Assembly (NCBI GenBank): GCA_002914845.1
Contig: JXTC01000107.1
Location: forward strand, 817,123 to 881,122
Reading direction: 5' to 3'
Source of the DNA: Trema orientale
Taxonomy: Eukaryota > Streptophyta > Magnoliopsida > Rosales > Cannabaceae
Length of the DNA: 64,000 nucleotides
Of this stretch, positions 44,803 through 55,518 are shown in pieces (position 1 is the first letter of the stretch; each line of letters opens with the position of its first letter). Under the pieces are notes generated by a model. The model did not search any database. It was not told the DNA's origin and saw nothing but the letters and a program-made list of their open reading frames with translations. A program made the position numbers and the translations under genes.

Positions 44803-47800
44803 ATGAAGATCAACGTCAACTCCAAAGCTCGGAAAGTCGAGGTCGATAATCGATTTTCTCTTCGCCAGTATTACCGGATCGCCGATAATCTCCTCAAACA
44901 GGTTCCGCTTTATCGCTCTTTTCTCTCTGTATCTGCAATTAGGGTTTGTATCAATCCTTGATTCTTAGCATTGTTTCTCTTTAGGATTTGACATCTACGG
45001 CGTCAAACCCTGCGTTTCATGCCAATATTACGTTTTTATTTTTTGAAATTAATGTTATTGGAACTCTATAATTCCTTCATGGGCAACTGCATATGGTTTT
45101 CATAGCAATTGGGTTTCTGTATTTCAAGCCAAAGAGACGATTTTTGAGTACATGGATGCACTGTATTCTTCTACAGCAGCTCTTTTTGTAGCCTATTAAC
45201 ATTATTATATTGGAAGTCATGGACAACTGTATATGTTTTTCCTCGCAACTGGGTTTCTGTGTTTGAGGCCAAAATTTTAAAAGAGAAGATTTTTCAGTCC
45301 ATGAATACATTGTATTCATCTACGGCAGCTCTTCTGGTGTTCAAATTGAGTTTATTAATATTATTCTTTATGTTCAGGCTGATGTATACAGAGAGGAGAA
45401 GAATCTTGTAGATTTGTATGTCATGCTTCTAAGATTTTCAAGGTATGGAAAAGAAATGTTGAAATAGCTGTTTACACGTTTTGTGCAAAAAGCTTATGTT
45501 GTTTTGTTGATTTTGACAATGTTATGTTCATAGTTTGGTGACTGAGACTATACCGTATCATCGAGATTACCAGGTTGTCCTCCCAAAAGAAAGAATCTTA
45601 TACAAGAAGGTAAGTAATATCATTTTTTCCAGTTATTGTTTTTCACATGTTCAATATGGGTTAACATGAACTGATTTGACTTTCGTTGTGTCATCACAGA
45701 AATTGTTGAATGTACTAGATGAGCTTGAATCTTTAAAGCCAGAAGTCAATCGTATAGTGAGAGAACTTAATGAGGCACATTCCAAAGATCAGTTGTTGCA
45801 GCTTGATGGTCCAGAAAGGACTTCATATGATTCCCAGACATCTCTACAATGGCCTTCTGAGAACAAACAATTGTCAACCATCAATGTTAAGCAGGTAAAT
45901 ATTTTCATGTTAGTTGCTTCTTTTGGCAATAAAGCACTTGGGAAGATTTAGTGATAAATAATCTTAGTTTGTTATATGCTCTTTGTTCTGTTGTGATTAT
46001 AAAGTTTGTGGGAAATTTATATGTTTCAGTTTGTTCTGTCGTTTTTTCCTGCTTTATGATGTAGATTTTAATTTTATCTTGACATTTTGCTGCAGCCTAC
46101 CAGCATGGCTTCGCAGTCTTCATGGAGGTATAACAATGGTCACTCTTCGGTTTCATACAATTCAATGCCAATTGACAAGCAGTTCCAAAAGCTGTGAGTA
46201 TATTCCTAGTTTAATCATAGAATATAAATGTATTATTCAATGAATATTAGCCATCGCTTTTTGGAATTTGTACATATATGGATTTTGGTCATTTTGCTTC
46301 TTCATGTTTCTTTGATTTGTAGTACGTGGGAAGTGAATGAGTATATAGTGTTAGGTATAGTTTTTTATTCTAGCTTCTTTCACATTAAGTATAGGGTGTT
46401 AGTCATAAAATAATGTGTAGTTTTTATGCTTCTGAACTACTTTCTAATTCTTCTCTTGGCAGGGTCTTTCCTTGAATACTTTTTAAAATTATAAATACCT
46501 AACATGTTCTCCTGGAATTGTACAGATCCGTTAAAGTAAGTTATCCAAATAAGGAGACTTTATCTAGACATTCATTTTTAGGTCCAAATGGTCTGCGAGG
46601 CCAGTGGCTTGGCCCCAGTGCGGAGACTAAGGTAATTTTTTTTGGCTTTAAACTTGTTTTTCAGTTAAATTTTAACTGACTATATTAATGGGTCAATGCA
46701 TCTCTGCAATACAGGTTCGGTATCCAAGCAGTACAGACTTAACACCCACTGAAATTCCTATAGATTCAGGGTTAGAGTCTGCAACTCTACCATTTAGTTC
46801 CTCTGCCTGTATTTATGTCTGCTTGCATGCTTTGGTTTTACATTTTATCACATCAAGAAATAATAAGTTTATAACTAATTTCGAAGATCAAATACCCTTT
46901 ACTTATTGTGATCTAGTTAAATGGTGGCTGCTTATAACAAGTTCTACTTTTTGTCATCCTATGGTAAAAAGGCTGAATCAGGCTGGACAATATGATATTG
47001 TGGCAGTAAAAGATGGCAATTCAGGAGAAAATCTATCTACAATGGATGCAATACTCTCCTTAGATGATGGCAGATGGCTACATCCTACTGAGGATTCGCG
47101 TCCTCCATTATTAGATGAAGCAAGGGAGGATCTTTTCCAGTTTAGCAATATCCATCAACCTTGCCCACCCCCGGTTCTTGCTCGAGTGCAGCAGGATATT
47201 GCACCAATTCCTCCATCAAAAGTTGCAGATCCAAGACCTGGACCTGCAAAACCTTCTCAGGATGGCTTGCCAGATTCTAATTCTTATCAACATCTACATG
47301 TTGTAGGGCCCCTATGCTGTTATTTTTTTTCCCCTATTTAACTGCAAATACATTATCCTCGTCTTTGGTGGCTTATGTTCTTCATGACTGTTTCTATTTC
47401 ATTGCTTAGATACCGTGCTTCTAATTTAATGCTATTGCATTTGGAATGTGTACTTTGCAGCCTGTAAGATTGATGGAAGACTTCTTGCGATTAGCTCGAG
47501 CAAACACCCAAAAAAATTTAGAGACATGTGGTGTTCTTGCAGGTTCACTGGTAAGAAGAAACTATTTTCTTTCTTTCTTTCATTTTTTTCTGGGCCTCTC
47601 AAAGAAGATGATACTGTTTGCTAAGAGAATAATGAAGCTTCTAGGGAGTACAAAACTGAAGTGCTTGGGTGCTTACGGTTTCTCTTTCTTGTGGATGTAG
47701 AAAAACAGGGTTTTTCACATTACTACTCTCATAGTCCCTAAGCAAGAGTCGACTTCTGATTCGGTAAGCAAATTCACCTCTAGACTTATACATTGCTATT

Positions 47801-49898
47801 TTCGGTTCAACGTTTTGTTTCCTTCTCTTTACCATGTCCTTTTTCCTTACTAGATGCTAGTAAGGCTACATTTCAGCCTTCAGGCTTTCATATTAAACTG
47901 TTGTTTCTATTCCTAAAAGAAGAAATTAATGAATGTGCTTTCACCCTTGGAAAAATCTTGTTTACAATTTACACTAAATCAGTAATGCAGACAATTTCAA
48001 TAAAGTGAATAATACTGCAACAAATGTTGAGTACATAAGCTAGTCTTTTCTTTCCTTTCTTAATTTACAGAAGCAGGTTTTAAAATTTTTTGCATTTTTC
48101 TATATGGTTTTGACAAGCTGGGTTCCTTCTATTTCAGTGTCAAACATTGAATGAGGAAGAAATTTTTGAAGTTCAAGACAGATTATCTCTTTTTCCTCTT
48201 GGATGGATTCATGTAAGTTTTGTGAGGCTAGAATGGCACTTAACTTTTAATATTGGTGCTCTCACTCTGTATGGGTATAACTACAACATATGTATGTATT
48301 TATGATTTGATTTGTGTATGTACACAAAGCTTCTCCTGGTGAGAGGTATTCTATCGTGGTACTCATAGTAAAAGAGAAATGATAACAAAATAAACTAGCA
48401 GCAGCCAGTTGAGAGAGTAAGAATGAAGACGATCTTTGGAAAACAATCCTGAATGTTTGGTCTTCTTGAGGAAAATACTACTGAAATTGCGTAATAACTG
48501 TATTAGTTTTCTTCATAACCATCTGTTTTCCATGAACATTATTCTTTTATCTACACAGCTGTTTTTCTTGCCTATTAAATCTCTGTCCCTTGATATTATT
48601 TTGATTTTTTTTTTTCCCCAGACACACCCAACACAGACCTGTTTCATGTCATCTGTTGACCTGCACACTCATTACTCATACCAGGTAACGTATTCTTTTT
48701 GGTTTATTGTATAAGTATACACGTGCATATATATATATAATGTATGTGTGCATTTATAGTTTTGTTTTGGGTACAAAGTTTGTGGAAGTCGTTACTCATT
48801 GTAGATCGAATGAAACGGCTTCTTTTTGGCACCAAGGTTAAAAGCATACGTTTTTCTTCTTTATCCATTAATTGATAATAATGCAGCAGTTTAACATGTC
48901 AGATAATTTAAGACACATTATAAATGGAAGTCTTGGGGGTGTACTTGTACTGCGTAGAAGATATGTGAAAACTAGGAAAGTTTAGTTCTTGGAGTAATTA
49001 GAGAATCTCTAATACGAGTTATGGTGAAATTAACCTAGATTGTCATTAGTATTGCTGAGATATTTGGATAAGCAATCCAAATTCTTATGGATGTAGTAAA
49101 GATTAATTTTAGTTACAGCATGTGGCCTTCAGCTGATTTGATGTCCTGTATTATCAGGTTTCCTATTGCATTTTATCTAGTACTCTGCTAAAAAGATTGT
49201 TTTTTTTTTTCTTTTTTTCCATATTCAGATTATGTTACCAGAAGCAATTGCTATTGTTATGGCCCCAACAGACGAATCTAGGCAAGTTTTCATTTCAATT
49301 GCTATTGTTCGCTGACGGGAATTTCTGACTGCTAAACTGAATTGTATATTGATGTTTTAAAATTGACTTTGCAGCCAATAGTGTTTCCCTGTTACCTTTT
49401 CAAATTGTAATTTATGCCAACAAGCACTCCTGTCAAGAGTAGTAATGTAATCTTTAATTCCGTGGCATAAGCAACAGTTTAATTTCACCCCTGTAAAATG
49501 TGGAGAGAACCATAGAATAGTTCTTGGAGAATTGAGAAGAAGCTAAAACGTGTGGCAATATGGTGACCACTGGGATTTGGTGTGGTGTTTTCATTTGGCA
49601 AATGTAGTTGTCAAGTAAAACGTTTTAGAGATTAAGATGATACAAATGGAAAAGCATTTATTATTTATTCGCTTGCTATAATTATATAATCATCTTTCTA
49701 ACAAATCTCCTATTCCACTGCAGTCCACACGGCATATTCCATTTGTCAGACCCAGGTGGGGTGTCTGTAATTCGTAACTGTCAGCAACGTGGGTTTCATC
49801 CCCATGAGGAGCCTTCAGATGGAACCACAATTTATGAGCACTGTTCTCATGTCTTCATGAATCCCAATATCAAGTTTGATGTTGTTGATCTGCGGTGA
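44803..49898 (+). CDS. AMSH3: AMSH-like K63-specific deubiquitinase
   Basis: Fourteen exons: 44803-44901, 45378-45442, 45534-45609, 45700-45894, 46096-46193, 46526-46631, 46715-46808, 47007-47302, 47461-47550, 47701-47763, 48138-48212, 48622-48684, 49229-49281 and 49724-49898. They join in frame to 515 residues, matching plant AMSH3 (about 507). The N-terminal MIT-like USP8/AMSH domain (RFSLRQYYRIADNLL) binds ESCRT-III. The C-terminal JAMM metalloprotease has Glu364 in LETCGVLAG, then H419-T-H421-x7-S429-x2-D432, the full zinc site, and the Cys/Phe-rich QTCFMSS insertion that selects K63 chains. The enzyme removes ubiquitin from endocytosed cargo and is needed for vacuole formation. Two oddities: intron 13 starts with GC (AG|GCAAGT), and intron 7 (46809-47006, 198 bases) is in frame and stop-free, so its borders are the least certain part. 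Intron 1 contains a tandem duplication. Confidence 0.95.
45075..45340. repeat. ~135-bp tandem duplication inside AMSH3 intron 1
   Basis: 45075-45207 and 45212-45340 share an ordered set of words: 'catgg.caactg.atatg', 'aactgggtttctgt', 'gattttt.agt.catg.at' and 'gcactgtattcttctac'/'acattgtattcatctac', followed by 'gcagctctt'. It lies outside the splice sites, so the protein is not affected. Confidence 0.8.
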
Positions 49899-52131
49899 GT
49901 TTTTGACTGCTAAAGTAACCTACTGAGAAGATTATTTTCAGAAAGAAGGTATATATATGAACATCAGCCATAGATCTGCGTTTTACCTCACAAAAATACT
50001 GTAAATTCAACTGGATTCTGAGTAGAAAACTTGATGGAGATGGAACATTTCTCTATTGTGTATATTGATTACCAGGTTGCTATTACCTGTCGGCCTTGCC
50101 AAACTCACAATTTACATAATGAGATTCGAGAGGTGAATATAAATTATGTACTTATGTATTGAAGTTATTAGCAGATTTAGTAAATTCTTGTCACACATTC
50201 TTCTTATGCCTAACACTGGATTGACTTAGAAGGTTTCTTATGCATGTAAAGGTCCAAACTATGCTTTGTCTCTCCTAAGGGTTGAGTCTAACGTGGCGTG
50301 CCCACTCTATAATTAATACTCTTGGTTGGATCAAAGCTGGAAAGGCCATTCCTTTGATTGGCTTTAATGCCTAGTTTAGTGGTTGTTGAGCAAATAAATG
50401 AGTTTCTAGAGGAAGGGTGCGAGTTAGTCATATTTCATGGTGATGTTATGTCACTCTCTCTCACAAAACTGGACCACATTGGTTTTCTGAAAAGCTGATT
50501 ATGAAGACATTTTGTTAGAACATTGATGGTGTCCCAGTACCCATACTGCAAGTTGGTGACCAAATATATTGAGAGTCTACCGTACAACTTGTGTGACCTC
50601 TTGCGGTCTATGCATACCAGCAGTCGATTTTTGAATATTTCGTGTTGTATTATACGCTGAGAATTCTTAGCAGCAAAAGAGGAGAAGTTGATGAGGTGTG
50701 TGATGTCGTTTTTACATAATTATTCGAATTGGACTATAAACTGTTGGATAAATCACATCTCAATTGAGAGAAGGATCAGCCCAGAAACCTCCTATAATAG
50801 ATAAAAGTAAACAGTGACAAGTTTTAGGCCACAAAAGAATAACTTGCATCCATCTCAATCAAAAAAGTCAAGCGGTCATGTAACAAGGACGATGAATTAG
50901 AAAAGTGGTTGTATAAGAATTTTAAATATTGGATGGTGAATTAGAAGTGGTAAAGAAACAAGTTTTTTAAACTGGAAATGTTATCCTATGAGTATTGAAT
51001 ATAGTCAGAGCAGGGGTGGTTATTAACTGCTGCGTGTGTGCTTGGAAATGGAGAAGTATGGAAAGCAATTACTGCTGTCATGGAACCGCGTAATGGTGGT
51101 GGTGGTGGTGGTGCCGCCGATGGTTCACGGCTATTGGTATTCTCTCTCTCTAAACAACTTGGCCTTTCGTATTTTTGAATAGCTATTACATAAATATATA
51201 TATAGGTATATACGTGTCATGTATATAGTAGACGTATGTAAGTAAGCAAGTTGGGATATGTGAATCTTTGCTGTCTTAAACAATGCACGTGATCCAATTT
51301 AATGTTCGCCAATAATGACATTGACATTCCACGACGCTATTACTAATCACACGTAAAAACTTTTTTCGCTCTTTTCAACTATTAAAACTTTAAAAGTACC
51401 CTTATTTAGCTTTGCTTAGTTAAAGATGAGAGAATTCTTCATGAGAGTGAACTGACCACAACTGGTCATTTTTATGAAGCACCCTTTTTTTATTAGCTAA
51501 TAAAAAAGGATGAGTCAGATCCTATGAACGTGCGCAAAAGAGGGTGTTGTTATTGCCTTTGAATGATTTAATAAATACGATTTTAAATACACAACTTAAA
51601 AGTTCATAAAAATTAAGATGGGAGAGGAACTGAGTTAGCTGATCAATGAACGACTTGTTTAGAAGATTTTGGCTTCTAGTGGATACAAGAGAACGGTGAA
51701 TGAACTGTAGGTGGTCCAACTTTGAGGGGGGGGGGGGGGGGGGGGAATCCCTTGAAATTAAAAAAATTCATGCAATATTTAATGCGAAATTAGTTTATAT
51801 TAAAAGGGCTTTTATTGGTATTTCATTAGCTAGCCTCAAAGTTAGATATGAAAACAAAAGCATTGACGTCTTGCATAAAGTCTGTGTTTTCAATCCCCCA
51901 TTTTTGTTTTCTCGTAGCAGCTCAAAACATTCCTTTTGTCCCTTAAGCATATGTCTCTTTCATCGTTGTTGGAAAATTTGTGGACCTATAATATATTAAA
52001 TCTCATCATTAAATATAAACTTGAGACACTCTTCCCTTTTCCCACTTTTTCAATATATTTTGTCGACTTTTGAAAAACTCCCTTTAAGTTTCATATAGGT
52101 AACTGTTAAAGCTCATAACATTTACGGTATA

Positions 52132-52163
<32 letters not shown>

Positions 52164-52298
52164 AAATAGAGTGGTGGTCTCCAATATTTGTGTTGTTCGT
52201 GGGGTATTATGAGCCACTGCTAATACCATCGTGTTGTGTCATATTCACCCATATATTTAACACATATACGTATACACATATATAATTCTGTCTCTCTT
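49899..52298. other. intergenic region between AMSH3 and the MYB gene
   Basis: The first few hundred bases include the AMSH3 3' UTR. A GGT repeat lies at about 51091-51112, an (AT)n tract at 52144-52163, and a run of 20 G at 51726-51745. Frames of 65-164 codons on both strands are without family likeness; the longest (52207-52701, minus) is a shadow crossing MYB exon 1. Confidence 0.5.
51726..51745 (+). repeat. homopolymer of 20 G
   Basis: An uninterrupted G20 tract in otherwise AT-rich DNA. Capable of forming a G-quadruplex on the plus strand, and also a typical place for sequencing length error. Confidence 0.85.
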
Positions 52299-52305
52299 TA
52301 TAAAT
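52299..52305 (+). promoter_or_regulatory. TATA box of the MYB gene
   Basis: TATAAAT 78 bases upstream of the ATG, which leaves a leader of roughly 50 bases with the usual spacing. Confidence 0.5.
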
Positions 52306-52382
52306 TTTGGAGATCACAATAAGCTTTTCAACTGTCTCTGTCTTTCTCACTTGTCTCAAAGAGTCAAAAAAGGTCCATAGAG

Positions 52383-54429
52383 ATGGGAAGAGCACCATGT
52401 TGTGAGAAGCTGGGGTTAAAGAAAGGAAGATGGACAACTGAAGAAGATGAAATTTTGACCAAGTACATTCAAGCCCATGGAGAAGGCTCTTGGAGATCTT
52501 TACCCAAGAATGCAGGTATGCATTTGTATATTTACTGAAAAGAAAAAAAAGCCTTTTCTTTATATATGTATATATATATATATGCAAATATGTATATATG
52601 ATGCTTACAGAGTACTTATGGGGACATGGGGTCTTCATATTATCTGATATATGTAAATGTCTGCATATGTATTGTTTTAAAGGGTTGCTTAGGTGTGGCA
52701 AGAGTTGCAGATTGAGATGGATAAATTATCTGAGAACTGACTTGAAGAGGGGGAATATCACTGCAGAGGAGGAGGAAACCATTGTCAAGTTGCACAACGC
52801 TCTTGGTAATAGGTATGTTTTGTCTTTCAACGTGTGTATGTATAATACATATACATATATGCATTAGTCTTTTTCCTGAATCTTGTGTATATAGCTAGCT
52901 AGAAACATGCAGGTTTCTATATGTTGTCTTCACAAAAAGATGTATAAACCGTTTCAGTGCAAGAGCTAGTAATAATGAATAAGAATACTGTGTGAAACAG
53001 TTATTCTTAGATGAAACTTGGTACTTTATAAGCTTCCACTATTGAAAGATCACCTGATACAGTTCTTTGAAATTTATTTGAATCATATATTCCTGTGAGC
53101 AATCTTTGAGTTGAAAATAAAAAACAAGAAGAGTTAACCAGTGACCCACTAATGTAAGAACCACTTATTAGAGTTGCAGCCCTTTTGGGTAAGGTAAGAA
53201 GAAAGTTTCTTCACACAGTAAGCATTTTCAGATTCCTTTCCCATCTTCTTGGTTGAAAAATGAAGAGTTGACATCATCTTGGTTTTGCTAGCTATTGAGA
53301 CCTTTTTGGAGTATTAATTAAAAGCTTTTGTTATCCTCTAGCAATCCGCCATCAGTCATCTACTAATTATTTCAGCAATTATAGCTAGTTAGGACCGCAG
53401 CCAGAATATGGACTTGGCCTTAGTGATACCACACAATACTATGGTAGTTACTTTTTAGTATATGCTCATTTTTAGAAACTTTAATTATCACTTAATTATA
53501 AGTTTACTTGAATGGCCTTGATGGGCAGTTTTATAACTTCTTAATCTTGAAGGTGGTCATTGATAGCTGAGCATCTACCTGGACGGACGGATAATGAGAT
53601 TAAAAACTATTGGAACTCTCATTTGAGTCGAAAAATTTACACTTTCAGCAAGCAGCTGGCAATGGAATCTTCCTCCCCGACCATCATCAATAATGTGGCG
53701 AAGTTAGCTTCAGTTAGCAACAGAAGAGGTGGCCGAAGTCGAACAAGCCGATCATCTGCGAAAAAGAACAAGAATACAAACCAAAACCTGGCTGCGAAAA
53801 CATCTCCAGAAAAGCCTGAGATGGATGTTACTACAGCTGATCATGATGTGCAGGTGGTCCTACTTGAATCATCATCATCATCAGCTTCAGACAAACCAAG
53901 TAGTAGTAGTGCTACTCTTCTACCTTGTCCCATTCAAGGAGTCGAAAAGAGCCAATCCTTCGGAGCAAAACAAGAGGAGGAAGGGTCCCAAAGGAGAGAG
54001 ACAGAGGAGTTATTGGGACCAAACGAGTGGCTAGATAGAGAAGTGATGCGCCTTAGTTATGTCCTCGAAGATAGGGCCTTGGACAGGCCAAGTGGGAATG
54101 AAAACATGGCCCTTGAGGAGCAGAGGGAGAACGAGAAAACGACAAGCGTTTTGAATGCTGAAGCAAGGGAGAGTAGTAGTACTGCTGAGCTGAGTGGGGA
54201 ATGGCACACTTGCACCTCTTCTGCAATTAACAATAATTCTGGATTTGATGACGATGGAACATGGCTTAGTTGGAACTGGGAAGAATATGTTGAAACCCAT
54301 AACAATAATTATAATAGCACTAACAATGATAATAATGAAATATGGGGTGAGTACCTGTCCGATCAAGAGGGGGAGAGAGTGTTTTCTTTATGGGAAACTG
54401 GTAATTTTGAAGGACATGGTCGGAATTGA
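52383..54429 (+). CDS. R2R3-MYB transcription factor, subgroup 7 (flavonol type)
   Basis: Three exons, 52383-52515, 52683-52812 and 53553-54429, at the conserved R2R3-MYB intron positions, join in frame to 379 residues. The start [17 protein letters not shown] and the stretch [20 protein letters not shown] are those of the MYB11/12/111 and grape MYBF1 group. R2 covers about 14-64 and R3 about 67-115 ([15 protein letters not shown]). The bHLH-contact signature is absent: the Asp-Leu at the start of R3 helix 1 is replaced ([14 protein letters not shown]), as expected for a bHLH-independent factor. Residues 145-159 ([15 protein letters not shown]) fit the subgroup 7 motif of the type K/R-R-x-GRT-S. 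The C-terminus is acidic and Asn/Ser-rich, a likely activation domain ([12 protein letters not shown]). Such factors switch on chalcone synthase and flavonol synthase genes in the nucleus. The subgroup call rests on motif memory and not on a tree. Confidence 0.92.
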
Positions 54430-55518
54430 CCTCACAAGAAAACTAGTCTTCAGCTTGTGGTAGAACAAGTTATACTCGAATTTAAGAAATACTTTTATTT
54501 TTTGTTAATTGGAAGAAATTCGTTACTCGATCGAAAAAGGTTAACCAGCTTTTGGAGATGCAGAGGTACTTATGTAACTCCTAATGACCCTGTAGGAGTT
54601 TAAAAGGAGAATGTGCAATTGAATCCATTAGAATTTTCCTCCTGTCTGTTCTTTGATCACTGCTATATTTATTCTCTGAAATCTAATATTTTTTTTTTTT
54701 CACTTCTTATTTGGTCTTTAGTCTCTAGTTCTAGTATGTTAACATGTCTCTATCATGATAGATTTCAACTTTTGATAGCTGATTCCGATTTGTCCTTCTC
54801 AATGGCTCATGAAAATTGACACCACCTTCTGTTTGTGTGGACTATTATGTTGTTTGAAGAAAACTACAAGGAGAAAGATGCAGAGAAACCCACCTTGGAA
54901 CACCAAAAATGAGAGAAAGCGACTATGGCAAGCCCTATGAAAGACATATATACATTGACACTTTTATGATTGGCCTCTTTCAAAAACCTTATTTCTCTTG
55001 TTGATTATGTCTGGTAACATTGATTGGTGTATAGGATTTTCACCAAAAAAAGAAAATAATAAAATAAAATGTGTATATGTTTTCCACTTTCCATATGATA
55101 GAAAGTCAGTATGATATGCCTAATGAAGGCCAAGTAAAATTTGGCCGTTATGCTTTACCTCCCAAGTTTTCGTCAAAGTAGCATATTAGCTTATTAGATG
55201 TTTTGGTAATATTAATCTTAGACTTATATGGTGAAGGAACAGTTCAGTTTCATCACCATATAGATTAATCAATCATGTTTGAGAGTAAATAAAGGCTGCA
55301 CTGGGGTAATTTATAAAAAACAAATTTTCCAATTAACACCGACTTTGAAAGGAATTGAAGCAGTAAAAAAGGGTACTTCAAAATAATCTAATCACAAAGA
55401 TACATCAATAACTCAGAGTTACAATATCAAGAATCCAAAACTTACAAGATCCGCAAGAGAGTGAAAACTTACATTTGTTGGGGGTAACCGGGTAGTAAGA
55501 CTAGCAATAGTTATGGCA
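54430..55518. other. convergent 3' flanks of the MYB and TRM genes
   Basis: Both neighbouring genes end here on opposite strands, so this kilobase will contain two 3' UTRs. No further gene; the short frames near 54613 are AT-rich and unsupported. Confidence 0.5.

Noticed and set aside
52207..52701. 164-codon minus-strand frame
   Set aside because: Antisense shadow across the MYB promoter, exon 1 and intron 1.
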